Source: Panacagrimonas sp. (lineage in GTDB: Bacteria; Pseudomonadota; Gammaproteobacteria; Nevskiales; Nevskiaceae). From it: 64,000 nt of DNA. The notes beneath the pieces are model-generated. The model was given only the letters and a program-made list of their open reading frames with translations, searched no databases and was not told where the DNA came from. Position 1 is the first letter of the stretch. The number at the start of each line of letters is the position of its first letter. The translations under genes and the position numbers were made by a program. This document shows positions 44,724 through 55,962 of this stretch, one piece after another. The stretch lies in assembly GCF_020697055.1 (NCBI RefSeq), contig NZ_JAJFBP010000020.1, forward strand, positions 1 to 64,000, in the 5' to 3' direction.

Positions 44724-44817
44724 GGAAATCTCCTGGTGATCTGATGCGGTGCAGACGGGTGGTCGAGCTTACTGCCCTGCGTTGGATCGGGCACCTGATC
44801 GCCGCGCCCCCATTCGA

Positions 44818-45759
44818 CTAGGTGGTACGCAACCGCTCGCGCAGCCAGCCCACCGCTTCGTCGACCATGCGTCGACCGGGCTCGAGCACCGTGAACAGAC
44901 CCCAGGCCGCGTGGATGCTGCCGTCGTAGCGCGTGGCGACGACGTCGACGCCGGCCGCGCGCAGCGCTTGCGCGTACGCCTCGCCTTCGTCGCGCAGCGG
45001 ATCGAATTCGCAGGTCTGAACCAGCGCGGGCGGCAGGTTCGAAAGGCTCGGCGCCAGCATCGGCGAGGCCCGCCAATCCAGACCGGCCTGCGGCGACGGC
45101 AGGTAGTGCGCGCAGAACCAGTCCATGTCCGCGCGCTGCAGGCCGAAGCCCACGGCGTTGTCGATCATCGACGGCGTGACCGTTCCGTCGATGCGCACGG
45201 CCGGATAGACCAGCAGCTGCGCGGCGATCGCGGGAGCGCCTTCGTCGCGCAGTTGCAGCGCCACCGCCGCCGCCAGATTGCCGCCGGCGCTGTCGCCGCC
45301 GACGGCCAGGCGCGCCGCGTCGGCGTCGAGCGATGCGGCGTGTTCGGCCGCCCAGCGGGTGGCGGCGAGGCAATCGTCGACCGCCGCGGGGAAGCGATGT
45401 TCGGGCGCGAGCCGATAGTCCACCGACACCACCACCAGGTTCGCGCGGCCGCAGAGCTCGCGGGCGACGCTGTCGTGCGAATCCAGGTTGCCGACGACCC
45501 AGCCGCCGCCGTGGAAGTACACCAGCAGCGCGAAGGGTCCGGTCCCGAGCGGCGTATAGATCCGCAGGCCGATGCGGTTGCCGTCGGGTCCGGCGATGAA
45601 CCGATCCTCGACCTTGGCCACCGCCACCGCGCTGGGCGGCAGCATCGCGCGCGTGGCGAACGCGCGACGCGCCTCGTCGACGCTGACCTGGTGATAGGGC
45701 TTGGCACCGGAATCGGCGATCTGCTTGAGCAGGGCCTGCACCTGCGGATGCAGCGGCAT
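44818..45759 (-). CDS. HSL-family esterase, copy 2
   Basis: 313 aa. Motifs as in copy 1: YFHGGGWVVGN, GGDSAGGN, CEFDPLRDEGE, and SIHAAWGLF with the catalytic His. Start chosen at ATG 45759 (six bases after GAGGA); an in-frame ATG at 45765 sits directly on that site and is less likely. The open frame continues far upstream without homology. It follows prpR by 41 bases and is probably transcribed with it. Confidence 0.92.
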   Translation of the reverse strand: MPLHPQVQALLKQIADSGAKPYHQVSVDEARRAFATRAMLPPSAVAVAKVEDRFIAGPDGNRIGLRIYTPLGTGPFALLVYFHGGGWVVGNLDSHDSVARELCGRANLVVVSVDYRLAPEHRFPAAVDDCLAATRWAAEHAASLDADAARLAVGGDSAGGNLAAAVALQLRDEGAPAIAAQLLVYPAVRIDGTVTPSMIDNAVGFGLQRADMDWFCAHYLPSPQAGLDWRASPMLAPSLSNLPPALVQTCEFDPLRDEGEAYAQALRAAGVDVVATRYDGSIHAAWGLFTVLEPGRRMVDEAVGWLRERLRTT

Positions 45760-45800
45760 GGACATTCCTCGAAGGCGTTGGGCGACCAACGCGCCGCAGC

Positions 45801-47417
<1,617 letters not shown>

Positions 47418-47426
<9 letters not shown>

Positions 47427-47468
47427 GGGGCCGATTATGAAACGTGAACGGAACAGAATGAAACATGA
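47418..47468. promoter_or_regulatory. Candidate PrpR operator (three half-sites)
   Basis: ACGTTTCAT (47418-47426) and ATGAAACGT (47437-47445) form a perfect 9-bp inverted repeat with a 10-base spacer. A third half-site, ATGAAACATGA, starts at 47458, 21 bases (two helical turns) after the second. The first arm covers the prpR start codon. The sites are about 140-180 bp upstream of the putative -24/-12 element, a normal distance for an enhancer-binding protein. Confidence 0.65.
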
Positions 47469-47601
47469 CGGCGAGCGGCGACCCGGTCAGGCGCGCAGCG
47501 GTCGGCAAGCCGGTCGACCGTTCCCGAAGGCCTGCATCTGAAGGATCGGGGAGAGCGTGTGGGCCCGGCCCGGCCGTGGGCAGCGGTATCATCCCGAGTC
47601 C

Positions 47602-47617
47602 TGGCATGCGCCTTGAG
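47602..47617 (+). promoter_or_regulatory. Sigma-54-like promoter of prpB
   Basis: TGGCATGCGCCTTGAG matches the -24/-12 consensus (TGGCACGN4TTGCW) at -24 and at TTG, but the -12 GC doublet reads GA. The prpB ATG is 68 bases downstream. In enterobacteria prpBCDE is known to be sigma-54-dependent. Confidence 0.6.
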
Positions 47618-47685
47618 CCAAGACGGGCAGGCGTTTCAGCCCGCGGGTCCACCCACCCGCCCATTCCAATATCTGGAGAGTCCGC

Positions 47686-48570
47686 ATGAGCGCATCCGCC
47701 GGCGCGCGATTCCGCGCCGCCCTTGCCGAGGAAAAGCCGCTGCAGGTCATCGGCGCGATCAACGCCAACCACGCGCACCTGGCCAAGCGCGCCGGCTTTC
47801 GCGCGCTGTACCTGTCCGGCGGGGGTGTCGCGGCCGGATCGCTGGGCCTGCCGGACCTGGGCATCAACACGATGGACGACGTGCTCACCGACACGCGCCG
47901 CATCACCGATGTCTGCGACCTGCCGCTGCTGGTCGACATCGACACCGGCTTCGGACCCAGCGCCTTCAACATCGAGCGCACGATCAAGAGCCTGATCAAG
48001 GCCGGCGCCGCCGCCTGCCACATCGAGGACCAGGTCGGCGCCAAACGCTGCGGTCATCGTCCGGGCAAGGAGATCGTCACCCGGGACGAGATGGTCGATC
48101 GCGTGAAGGCCGCCGCCGACGCCAGGACCGATGCCCAGTTCTTCCTGATCGCGCGAACCGACGCGATCCAGGCCGAAGGCGTCGATGCCGCGATCGAGCG
48201 CTCGATCGCCTGCGTCGAGGCCGGCGCCGACGGCATCTTTGCCGAGGCCGCCTACGATCTGCCGACGTACAAGCGCTTCGTCGACGCGGTGAAGGTGCCG
48301 GTGCTGGCCAACATCACCGAGTTCGGGGCCACGCCCTTGTTCACGCGCGACGAGCTGGCCTCGGTGGGCGTGAGCATCCAGCTCTATCCGCTCTCGGCGT
48401 TCCGCGCCGCGAACAAGGCGGCCGAGGCGGTCTACACCTCGATCCGCGCCAACGGTCACCAGAAGGATGTGATCGACCTGATGCAGACCCGCGTGGAGCT
48501 GTACGACCGCATCGGCTACCACGCCTTCGAGAACAAGCTCGACGCGCTGTTCGCCGCCAAGAAGAAATAG
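47686..48570 (+). CDS. prpB: 2-methylisocitrate lyase
   Basis: 294 aa. Splits 2-methylisocitrate into pyruvate and succinate, the last step of the methylcitrate cycle. The catalytic motif [11 protein letters not shown] is seen, with the substrate region [16 protein letters not shown] and DADTGFG-like [16 protein letters not shown] precedes the ATG. First gene of prpB-prpC-acnD. Confidence 0.96.
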   Translation: MSASAGARFRAALAEEKPLQVIGAINANHAHLAKRAGFRALYLSGGGVAAGSLGLPDLGINTMDDVLTDTRRITDVCDLPLLVDIDTGFGPSAFNIERTIKSLIKAGAAACHIEDQVGAKRCGHRPGKEIVTRDEMVDRVKAAADARTDAQFFLIARTDAIQAEGVDAAIERSIACVEAGADGIFAEAAYDLPTYKRFVDAVKVPVLANITEFGATPLFTRDELASVGVSIQLYPLSAFRAANKAAEAVYTSIRANGHQKDVIDLMQTRVELYDRIGYHAFENKLDALFAAKKK

Positions 48571-48613
48571 TGTCCCCAAGATCGAAAAACGCCCGACGAC
48601 TCCAGGAGAGAAC

Positions 48614-49771
48614 ATGAGCGAAACCGCGCCCGCCCCCGGCTTCAAGGCCAAGAAATCCGTCGCCCTGTCCGGCACGGCCGCCGGCAACACCGCGCTGTGC
48701 ACCGTCGGCCGCAGCGGCAGCGACCTGCACTATCGCGGCTACGACATCCTCGACCTCGCGCACACCTGCGAATTCGAGGAGATCGCGCACCTGCTGGTGC
48801 ACGGCAAGCTGCCGACGTCGGCCGAGCTCGCCGGCTACAAGACCAGGCTCAAGGCGCTGCGCGGACTGCCGGCCGCGGTGAAGACCGCGCTCGAGCAGCT
48901 GCCGCCGTCGGCGCATCCGATGGACGTGATGCGTACGGGCGTCTCGGTGCTCGGCTGCGTGAAGCCCGAGAAGGACGATCACAACCACGCCGGCGCGCGC
49001 GACATCGCCGACAAGCTGCTCGCCTCGCTCGGCTCGATGCTGCTGTACTGGTACCACTTCGCCTACAACGGCAACGTCATCGACGTCGAGACCGACGACG
49101 ACTCGATCGGCGCGCACTTCCTGCACCTGCTGCACCAGGAGAAGCCGCGCGAGTCCTGGGCCAAGGCGATGAACACGTCGCTGATCCTGTACGCCGAGCA
49201 CGAGTTCAACGCCTCCACGTTCACCTCGCGCGTCATCGCCGGCACCGGTTCCGACATCTACTCCGCGATCTGCGGCGGCATCGGCGCGCTGCGCGGCTTC
49301 AAGCACGGCGGCGCCAACGAGGTCGCGTTCGAGATCCAGCAGCGTTACGACACGCCCGACGAGGCCGAGGCCGACATCAAGGCGCGCGTCGAGAAGAAGG
49401 AGGTCGTGATCGGCTTCGGCCACCCGGTCTACACGGTGTCCGATCCGCGCCACAAGGTGATCAAGCAGGTCGCCAAGGAGCTGTCGTCCGAGCAGAAGAA
49501 CATGAAGATGTACGACATCGCCGATCGTCTCGAGACGGTGATGTGGGACATCAAGAAGATGTTTCCGAACCTCGACTGGTTCAGCGCGGTGAGCTACCAC
49601 ATGATGGGCGTGCCCACCGACATGTTCACGCCGCTCTTCGTGATGGCGCGCACCGCCGGCTGGAGCGCGCACATCATCGAACAGCGCATCGACGGCAAGA
49701 TCATCCGACCCTCAGCCAACTACACAGGACCTGAGGATCAGAAGTTCGTGCCGATCAAGGATCGCAAGTAA
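48614..49771 (+). CDS. prpC: 2-methylcitrate synthase
   Basis: 385 aa, citrate-synthase fold. Condenses propionyl-CoA with oxaloacetate. Catalytic His residues in [11 protein letters not shown] and [16 protein letters not shown]. The short length and the [17 protein letters not shown] stretch are typical of PrpC rather than GltA. It lies 43 bases after prpB. Confidence 0.96.
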   Translation: MSETAPAPGFKAKKSVALSGTAAGNTALCTVGRSGSDLHYRGYDILDLAHTCEFEEIAHLLVHGKLPTSAELAGYKTRLKALRGLPAAVKTALEQLPPSAHPMDVMRTGVSVLGCVKPEKDDHNHAGARDIADKLLASLGSMLLYWYHFAYNGNVIDVETDDDSIGAHFLHLLHQEKPRESWAKAMNTSLILYAEHEFNASTFTSRVIAGTGSDIYSAICGGIGALRGFKHGGANEVAFEIQQRYDTPDEAEADIKARVEKKEVVIGFGHPVYTVSDPRHKVIKQVAKELSSEQKNMKMYDIADRLETVMWDIKKMFPNLDWFSAVSYHMMGVPTDMFTPLFVMARTAGWSAHIIEQRIDGKIIRPSANYTGPEDQKFVPIKDRK

Positions 49772-49777
49772 AAAATT

Positions 49778-49854
49778 GGCCACCGAACACACCGTAGACG
49801 CCGAAACAGCAAAAATGGTTTTTCGGTGCCTTCGGCGTGTTCGGTGGCTTGGCC
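49778..49854. repeat. Inverted repeat between prpC and acnD
   Basis: Arms of about 28 bp (left 49778-49806, right 49821-49854, about four mismatches plus a small gap, 14-base loop), with core CCACCGAACAC/GTGTTCGGTGG. The stem would form just before the acnD ribosome site and could uncouple acnD from prpBC. Confidence 0.75.
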
Positions 49855-49870
49855 GCTTTTAGAGAACCCA

Positions 49871-52468
49871 ATGAACACCGCACACCGAAAAAAACTTCCG
49901 GGTACCCCGCTCGATTACTTCGACGCGCGTGAAGCCGTCGACGCGATCCAGCCCGGCGCCTACGACAAGCTGCCGTACACCGCCCGCGTCCATGCCGAGA
50001 ATCTGGTGCGCAAGGGCGAGCCCGAAAAGATCGACGCCTATCTCGCTCAGCTGATCGGGCGCAAGCGCGAGCTGGATTTCCCGTGGTTCCCGGTGCGCGT
50101 GGTGTGCCACGACATCCTGGGCCAGACCGCGCTGGTGGATCTGGCGGGACTGCGCGACGCGATCGCCGACCAGGGCGGTGATCCGGCCCAGGTCAATCCG
50201 GTGGTGCCGGTGCAGCTGATCGTGGACCACTCGCTCGCGGTCGAACACGCGGGCTTCGAGAAGGATGCGTTTGCCAAGAACCGCGCGGTGGAGGATCGCC
50301 GCAACGAGGATCGCTTCCATTTCATCGACTGGACCAAGAAGGCCTTCAAGAACGTCGAAGTGATTCCGGCGGGCAACGGGATCATGCATCAGATCAACCT
50401 GGAGCGGATGAGCCCGGTGATCTACACGCAGGACGGTGTCGCGTTCCCCGACACCTGCGTGGGCACCGACTCGCACACGCCGCACGTCGATGCGCTCGGC
50501 GTGATCGCCATCGGCGTCGGCGGCCTCGAGGCCGAGAACGTGATGCTGGGCCGCGCGTCGTGGATGCGCCTGCCGGACATCACCTGCGTCGAGCTCTCGG
50601 GCAGGCCGCAGCCCGGCATCACCGCGACCGACGTGGTGCTGGCGCTGACCGAGTTCCTGCGCAAGGAAAAGGTCGTCGGCCATTACCTCGAATTCCGTGG
50701 CGAAGGCGCCGCGGCGCTGACGCTCGGCGATCGCGCGACGATCTCGAACATGGCACCCGAGTACGGCGCGACCGCCGCGATGTTCTTCATCGACCAGAAC
50801 ACGCTCGACTATCTGACCTTGACCGGCCGCGAGGCCGCGCAGGTCAAGCTGGTCGAGACCTATGCGAAGACCACCGGCCTGTGGGCCGAGGCGCTCCAGA
50901 CCGCCGAGTACGAGCGCACGCTGCACTTCGACCTGTCGACGGTGGTGCGCAACATGGCCGGGCCGTCGAACCCGCACAAGCGCCTGCCGACCTCGGCGCT
51001 GGCCGAGCGCGGCATCGCCGCGCCGTGGGAGCTGCCGGCCGACGGCCGGATGCCGGACGGCGCGGTGATCATCGCCGCGATCACCTCGTGCACGAACACC
51101 TCGAACCCGCGCAACGTGATCGCCGCGGGCCTGATCGCGCGCAACGCCAACGCCAAGGGCCTGACGCGCAAGCCCTGGGTCAAGAGCTCGCTGGCGCCGG
51201 GATCCAAGGCGGTCCAGCTCTATCTGGAAGAAGCCAAGCTGCTGTCCGAACTCGAGCAGCTCGGCTTCGGCATCGTCGCGTTCGCCTGCACCACCTGCAA
51301 CGGCATGTCCGGCGCGCTCGACCCGAAGATCCAGCAGGAGATCATCGATCGCGACCTGTATGCGACCGCCGTGCTCTCCGGCAACCGCAACTTCGACGGC
51401 CGCATCCATCCGTACGCCAAGCAGGCCTTCCTCGCGTCGCCGCCGCTCGTCGTGGCCTACGCGATCGCCGGGACGGTGCGCTTCGACATCGAGAAGGATG
51501 CGCTGGGCATCGACCAGCACGGCCAACCGGTCACGCTCAAGGACATCTGGCCGACCGACGAGGAGATCGACGCGGTCATCGCCCGGAGCGTCAAGCCCGA
51601 GCAGTTCCGCAAGGTCTACGACCCGATGTTCACGTTCAAGATCGTCGAGGACAAATCGATCAAGCCGCTGTACGACTGGCGTCCGAAGTCCACCTACATC
51701 CGCCGTCCGCCGTACTGGGAAGGCGCGCTGGCCGGCGAACGCACGTTGAAGGACCTGCGACCGCTGGCGGTGCTGCCGGACAACATCACGACCGATCACC
51801 TGTCCCCGTCCAACGCGATCCTGATGGACAGCGCCGCGGGCGAGTACCTGCACAAGATGGGTCTGCCGGAAGAGGACTTCAACAGCTACGCAACGCACCG
51901 CGGCGATCACCTGACCGCGCAGCGCGCGACCTTCGCCAACCCGCAGCTGGTCAACGAGATGGCGGTGGTGGAAGGCAAGGTCAAGAAAGGATCGCTGGCG
52001 CGCGTGGAGCCGGACGGCAAGGTCATGCGCATGTGGGAAGCCATCGAGACCTACATGAACCGCAAGCAGCCGCTGATCATCGTGGCGGGCGCCGACTACG
52101 GTCAGGGCTCGTCGCGCGACTGGGCGGCCAAGGGCGTGCGACTGGCCGGGGTCGAGGTGATCGCGGCCGAAGGCTTCGAGCGCATCCACCGCACCAACCT
52201 GATCGGCATGGGCGTGCTGCCGCTGGAGTTCAAGCCCGGCACCACCCGCCTGACGCTGGGCATCGACGGTACCGAGACCTACGACGTGATGGGGCGGCTG
52301 GCGCCGCGCACGACGCTGACGCTGGTGGTTCGACGCAAGAACGGCGAGGTGGTCGAGGTGCCGATGACCTGCCGCCTCGACTCCGACGAAGAGGTCTCGA
52401 TCTATCGCGCCGGTGGCGTCCTGCAGCGCTTCGCGCAAGACTTCCTGGAGTCCAACAAAGCAGCTTGA
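49871..52468 (+). CDS. acnD: 2-methylcitrate dehydratase AcnD (Fe/S-dependent)
   Basis: 865 aa aconitase-fold enzyme; converts 2-methylcitrate to 2-methyl-trans-aconitate, which PrpF then isomerises. [4Fe-4S] cysteines are in SCTNTSNP and ACTTCNGMSG. DSHTPHVDALGVIAIGVGG and the C-terminal GADYGQGSSRDWAAKG are intact. Length and N terminus (PLDYFDAREAVDAI) fit AcnD rather than AcnA. AcnD needs prpF, which is not adjacent but at 57.8 kb. Confidence 0.94.
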   Translation: MNTAHRKKLPGTPLDYFDAREAVDAIQPGAYDKLPYTARVHAENLVRKGEPEKIDAYLAQLIGRKRELDFPWFPVRVVCHDILGQTALVDLAGLRDAIADQGGDPAQVNPVVPVQLIVDHSLAVEHAGFEKDAFAKNRAVEDRRNEDRFHFIDWTKKAFKNVEVIPAGNGIMHQINLERMSPVIYTQDGVAFPDTCVGTDSHTPHVDALGVIAIGVGGLEAENVMLGRASWMRLPDITCVELSGRPQPGITATDVVLALTEFLRKEKVVGHYLEFRGEGAAALTLGDRATISNMAPEYGATAAMFFIDQNTLDYLTLTGREAAQVKLVETYAKTTGLWAEALQTAEYERTLHFDLSTVVRNMAGPSNPHKRLPTSALAERGIAAPWELPADGRMPDGAVIIAAITSCTNTSNPRNVIAAGLIARNANAKGLTRKPWVKSSLAPGSKAVQLYLEEAKLLSELEQLGFGIVAFACTTCNGMSGALDPKIQQEIIDRDLYATAVLSGNRNFDGRIHPYAKQAFLASPPLVVAYAIAGTVRFDIEKDALGIDQHGQPVTLKDIWPTDEEIDAVIARSVKPEQFRKVYDPMFTFKIVEDKSIKPLYDWRPKSTYIRRPPYWEGALAGERTLKDLRPLAVLPDNITTDHLSPSNAILMDSAAGEYLHKMGLPEEDFNSYATHRGDHLTAQRATFANPQLVNEMAVVEGKVKKGSLARVEPDGKVMRMWEAIETYMNRKQPLIIVAGADYGQGSSRDWAAKGVRLAGVEVIAAEGFERIHRTNLIGMGVLPLEFKPGTTRLTLGIDGTETYDVMGRLAPRTTLTLVVRRKNGEVVEVPMTCRLDSDEEVSIYRAGGVLQRFAQDFLESNKAA

Positions 52469-52502
52469 TACGGCGGTTCCAAACAGAGGGGGGGAGATTC
52501 CG

Positions 52503-53411
52503 ATGGCACAAGCGATCGCATGGCCGCAGAAAACCCGGGAGATGCAGAGTCATCACTTCGACTCCACGATCTGGAACGACTTCAAGTTTCGCGACGACGA
52601 CATCGTCATCGCCACCTGGGCCAAGTCCGGCACGACCTGGACGCAGCAGATCGTCGCGCAGCTGCTGTTCGGACCGGACAAGGACCGGGCCGTGGCCGAG
52701 ATGTCGCCGTGGCTCGACATCCGCGTGCCGCCCAAGGCGGTGAAGCTGCCGGTGGTGGAGGCGCAGACGCATCGGCGTTTCCTGAAGACGCACCTGCCGG
52801 TGGACGCGCTGGTGTTCTCCCCGAAGGCCAAATACATCTACATCGGCCGCGACGGTCGCGACGTGGTGTGGAGCCTCTACAACCACCACGTCAACGCCAA
52901 CGACCTGTGGTACCAGGCGCTCAACGACACGCCCGGACGGGTCGGCCCGCCGATCGGCAAGCCGGCGGCCACCGTGCGCGAATGCTGGCGCGAGTGGATG
53001 GACGGCGACGGCCATCCGTTCTGGCCGTTCTGGGAAAACGTGCGCACGTGGTGGGCGATCCGGCACCTGCCCAACGTGCTGATGATCCATTTCGCCGAAA
53101 TGAAGCGCGACATGCCGGGTCAGATGCGCCGGATCGGCAAGTTCATCGGCGCCACCATCGATGAATCCAACTGGGACCAGATGGTCGAGCAGTGCTCGTT
53201 CGAGTGGATGAAGAAGAACGCGACCAAGAGCACGCCGCTGGGCGGCGCGTTCTGGGACGGCGGCGCCGAAACCTTCGTGCACAAGGGCGTCAACGGTCGC
53301 TGGTGCGACACGCTCACCGCCGAGGAGTGCGCCGAGTACGAGGCGCGCGCGGTCAAGGAGCTCGGACCCGAGTGCGCGCACTGGCTCAAGACCGGAGAGC
53401 TCGCGGTCTGA
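52503..53411 (+). CDS. PAPS-dependent sulfotransferase
   Basis: 302 aa cytosolic-type sulfotransferase (transfers sulfate from PAPS to a hydroxyl or amine). 5'-phosphosulfate loop KSGTTW (41-46), 3'-phosphate motif YIGRDGRDVVWSLYNHH (about 113-130), and the C-terminal KGVNGRWCDTLT matching RKGxxGxWxxxxT. It starts 34 bases after acnD, where prpF is normally found. Acceptor unknown; lipids or sterols are options. Confidence 0.9.
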   Translation: MAQAIAWPQKTREMQSHHFDSTIWNDFKFRDDDIVIATWAKSGTTWTQQIVAQLLFGPDKDRAVAEMSPWLDIRVPPKAVKLPVVEAQTHRRFLKTHLPVDALVFSPKAKYIYIGRDGRDVVWSLYNHHVNANDLWYQALNDTPGRVGPPIGKPAATVRECWREWMDGDGHPFWPFWENVRTWWAIRHLPNVLMIHFAEMKRDMPGQMRRIGKFIGATIDESNWDQMVEQCSFEWMKKNATKSTPLGGAFWDGGAETFVHKGVNGRWCDTLTAEECAEYEARAVKELGPECAHWLKTGELAV

Positions 53412-53463
53412 AATCCCGCCAGTAGGGCAAGCCCGATTACGATTGGAATAGGAAGGAGACACG

Positions 53464-54105
53464 ATGATCACGATCCACCACCTCGGCATCTCGCAGTCCG
53501 ATCGCATCGTCTGGCTGATGGAGGAGCTCGGACTCCCCTACAAGCTCAAGTGGTATCACCGCGGCGAGAACCGCCTGGCGCCGCCGGAGTTCCTCGCGCT
53601 GCATCCGGCCGCGACCGCGCCGGTGATCGAGGACGACGGCAGGATGTACGCCGAGTCGGCGGTGATCCTCGAGCACATCTGCCACCGCCACGCCGGTGGA
53701 AAATTCACGGTGGGTCCGTCGCAGCCGAACTACGAGGACTACCTCTACTGGATGCACTTCAACAACAACGTGCTGGGATTGTTCTTCGGCAAGCACGCGT
53801 TGTCGGATCTCACCGTCGCCTCGCCCAACAGCGACCGCATGCGCACGCTGATCCAGCGTCGCGAGGATGCGTACTACCGCTATCTCGATCAGCGTCTGGC
53901 CGCCTCGCCGTACCTCGCAGGCCCCGAGTTCACCTGCGCCGACATCATGACGATGTTCATCGTGGCGGAGCTGCCGCTGTTCGGCGGTCGCGCTTCCGAC
54001 GATCTGCCCCACGTGAAGGCCTATGCCGAGCGCATCGGCAAACGTCCGGCATACCAGAAGGCCATGGCTGTCGCCGGGCCTGCAGCCCAGCCCCCGGCCA
54101 ACTGA
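53464..54105 (+). CDS. Glutathione S-transferase family protein
   Basis: 213 aa. Thioredoxin-like N-terminal domain (HHLGISQSDRIVWLMEELGL, with TAPVIEDDGRMYAESAVIL as the cis-Pro/ESxAI segment) and an all-helical C-terminal domain. It lies 52 bases after the sulfotransferase and 14 before the rhodanese. Probable detoxification or isomerase activity; no substrate can be named. Confidence 0.88.
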   Translation: MITIHHLGISQSDRIVWLMEELGLPYKLKWYHRGENRLAPPEFLALHPAATAPVIEDDGRMYAESAVILEHICHRHAGGKFTVGPSQPNYEDYLYWMHFNNNVLGLFFGKHALSDLTVASPNSDRMRTLIQRREDAYYRYLDQRLAASPYLAGPEFTCADIMTMFIVAELPLFGGRASDDLPHVKAYAERIGKRPAYQKAMAVAGPAAQPPAN

Positions 54106-54119
54106 CGCGGAGCCTGTCG

Positions 54120-54530
54120 ATGACCCTCAAGCTCGGCGTCAAGGCGATGGTCGAAGCCGCCAACGCAAAGATCCGCACGCTGAGCCTCGAAGAGGCCAAG
54201 GCGCAGCTCGGCAGGCCCGACGTGCTGTTCGTCGACATCCGCGACCCGCGTGAACTCGAGCGCGACGGCGCCATTCCGGGCGCGTTTCACGCGCCGCGCG
54301 GCATGCTCGAGTTCTGGGTGGATCCCGAGAGCCCGTACTACAAGCCGGTGTTCGGCGAGGACAAGACGTTCGTTTTGTTCTGCGCCGGCGGCCTGCGTTC
54401 GGCGCTGTCGACCGCGACGTTGCAGGAGATGGGGCTGCCCAAGGTCTGCCACGTCGCCGGAGGATTCGGTGCGTGGAAGAAAGGCGGCGGCGACGTGGTC
54501 GCCTACGAGCCCAAGGCCCCCAAGACCTGA
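54120..54530 (+). CDS. Rhodanese-like sulfurtransferase
   Basis: 136 aa single rhodanese domain. Catalytic Cys in LFCAGGLRSA (CxGGxR type), with FVDIRDPRELERDG as the N-terminal signature. It starts 14 bases after the GST stop and ends 17 before the next gene, so it belongs to the same transcription unit. Thiosulfate or persulfide is the likely sulfur donor. Confidence 0.9.
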   Translation: MTLKLGVKAMVEAANAKIRTLSLEEAKAQLGRPDVLFVDIRDPRELERDGAIPGAFHAPRGMLEFWVDPESPYYKPVFGEDKTFVLFCAGGLRSALSTATLQEMGLPKVCHVAGGFGAWKKGGGDVVAYEPKAPKT

Positions 54531-54547
54531 TCGCGGGAGATCCTGAC

Positions 54548-54997
54548 ATGCCGGGCACCGTTCGCTTCCACCGCGTCCTCAAGGCACCGCCCGATCGCGT
54601 CTACCGCGCGTTCCTCGACCCGGCGGCGAAGTGCAAATGGCTACCGCCGCACGGCTTCACCGGGACCGTGCATCACCTCGACGCGCGGGTCGGCGGCACC
54701 TACCGGATGTCCTTCACCAACTTCGGCACCGGCAGCAGCCACAGCTTCGGCGGCACCTACATCGAGCTCGTTCCGAACCAGCGCCTGCGGTACAACGATC
54801 GCTTCGACGATCCGAACCTGCCGGGCGAGATGCAGGTGACGGTCGATCTCCGGCCGGTCATGAGCGGCACCGAGATCTCGATCGTGCAGGAAGGGATCCC
54901 GGACGTGATCCCGACGGAGATGTGCTACCTCGGCTGGCAGGAGTCGCTGACCCTGCTCGCGCAGCTGGTCGAGCCGGAGATTCCCGACGGCCAGTGA
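54548..54997 (+). CDS. SRPBCC/AHSA1 family protein
   Basis: 149 aa, helix-grip fold. Visible features: RVLKAPPDRVYRAFLDPAA, LPPHGFTGTVHHLDARVGG and the C-terminal WQESLTLLAQLVEPEIP, as in activator-of-Hsp90-like START proteins. It likely binds a hydrophobic ligand. Same operon as the sulfotransferase, GST and rhodanese genes. Confidence 0.85.
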   Translation: MPGTVRFHRVLKAPPDRVYRAFLDPAAKCKWLPPHGFTGTVHHLDARVGGTYRMSFTNFGTGSSHSFGGTYIELVPNQRLRYNDRFDDPNLPGEMQVTVDLRPVMSGTEISIVQEGIPDVIPTEMCYLGWQESLTLLAQLVEPEIPDGQ

Positions 54998-55046
54998 CCG
55001 ATTCCGGGCGTCGGCGTCCGTTCTGCCGCTGTCGTCCAGCTTGTCC

Positions 55047-55343
55047 GTGACCTCCGTCGCCGGCGCCGGGATCGAGGCGTACAAGGCGGCGATCGGGTCG
55101 GCCGACCTCGTCGAGCTGGGTCGTCTGCTGAAGGCCGACGGCGCCGCGGTGCCGCGCACCGCCAAGGGCAGCACCGTGCTGCACCTGGCGGCGTCGGGGC
55201 TCGCGTGGCGCGATCGCAACGGGGCGATCGCCGCGGTGCTCGCGGCCGGCATCGATCCGCCCCAGGGGTCGACGGGACGCCATCGCCGCACCGACGAATT
55301 GCTCGACGCGGCGACCCCTCGGCGCGGACTACTCAGGAGATGA
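55047..55343 (+). CDS. Small ankyrin-like protein
   Basis: 98 aa if started at GTG 55047 (TTG 55041 is an alternative). One and a half ankyrin-type repeats are seen: KAAIGSADLVELGRLLK and KGSTVLHLAASGLAWRD. No ribosome site is strong. The stop is 4 bases before the next ATG, which supports real expression. Function unknown. Confidence 0.5.
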   Translation: MTSVAGAGIEAYKAAIGSADLVELGRLLKADGAAVPRTAKGSTVLHLAASGLAWRDRNGAIAAVLAAGIDPPQGSTGRHRRTDELLDAATPRRGLLRR

Positions 55344-55347
55344 GCCG

Positions 55348-55902
55348 ATGAGCGACACGCTGGATCTTCAGCCGCGGGACGTGCCGGCGCGGATCGCTTC
55401 GCTCGATTTCGTCGTCGACCTGCCGGCGGACTGGGTTTCGCACCCGCTGCCGGACGAGACGCTCGAATTCGACAACCCGGCCTTCCTCGTGCCGCTGACG
55501 CTGGTGACCGCGCCACACGCGGTGATCGTGTGGAGCGCGGCCGCGCGTCCGGGATACGAGGAGGGCACGCTCAGCGACTGGGCGCGCTACCTGTTGGGCG
55601 AGCATGGCCTCGCGCCGCAGAGCTTCGGCGAGGCGTTTCTGGGCGAATTGCCGGCGATCGTCGGCGAGTCCGAGCAGCCGAGCGACTACGGCCCGATGCG
55701 CGTGCGCTTCGCCTTCGCCGAGGACGGCGGCCGGCTGATCAACGTCTCGCTCAGCGCGCCGACGCAACTCGCCTCGGCGATCGAGCCGGTCTGGCGCGCG
55801 ACGCTGTCGAGTTTCAAGCTCGGCACGCCGCACGGCCCGACGGTTCCCGTGTGGCCGCCGGCCGAGAGCGACGGCCCGTCCATCATCATCAGTCCCGACT
55901 AG
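55348..55902 (+). CDS. Hypothetical protein, possible DcrB-like fold
   Basis: 184 aa, no signal peptide or membrane helix. The sequence starts PRDVPARIASLDFVVDLPADW and alternates short beta-type stretches (AVIVWSAAARPGY, MRVRFAFAEDGGRL), reminiscent of DcrB/PsbP-like small proteins. AGGAG lies just upstream. I do not recognise the family with confidence. It is the last plus-strand gene before the poorly coding 55.9-56.65 kb stretch. Confidence 0.7.
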   Translation: MSDTLDLQPRDVPARIASLDFVVDLPADWVSHPLPDETLEFDNPAFLVPLTLVTAPHAVIVWSAAARPGYEEGTLSDWARYLLGEHGLAPQSFGEAFLGELPAIVGESEQPSDYGPMRVRFAFAEDGGRLINVSLSAPTQLASAIEPVWRATLSSFKLGTPHGPTVPVWPPAESDGPSIIISPD

Positions 55903-55962
55903 GGCGATCGTTGCTCGCGGAGACGCGCGCTTCCCGACTGCGTCCGGGCTACCGGATGCCGG

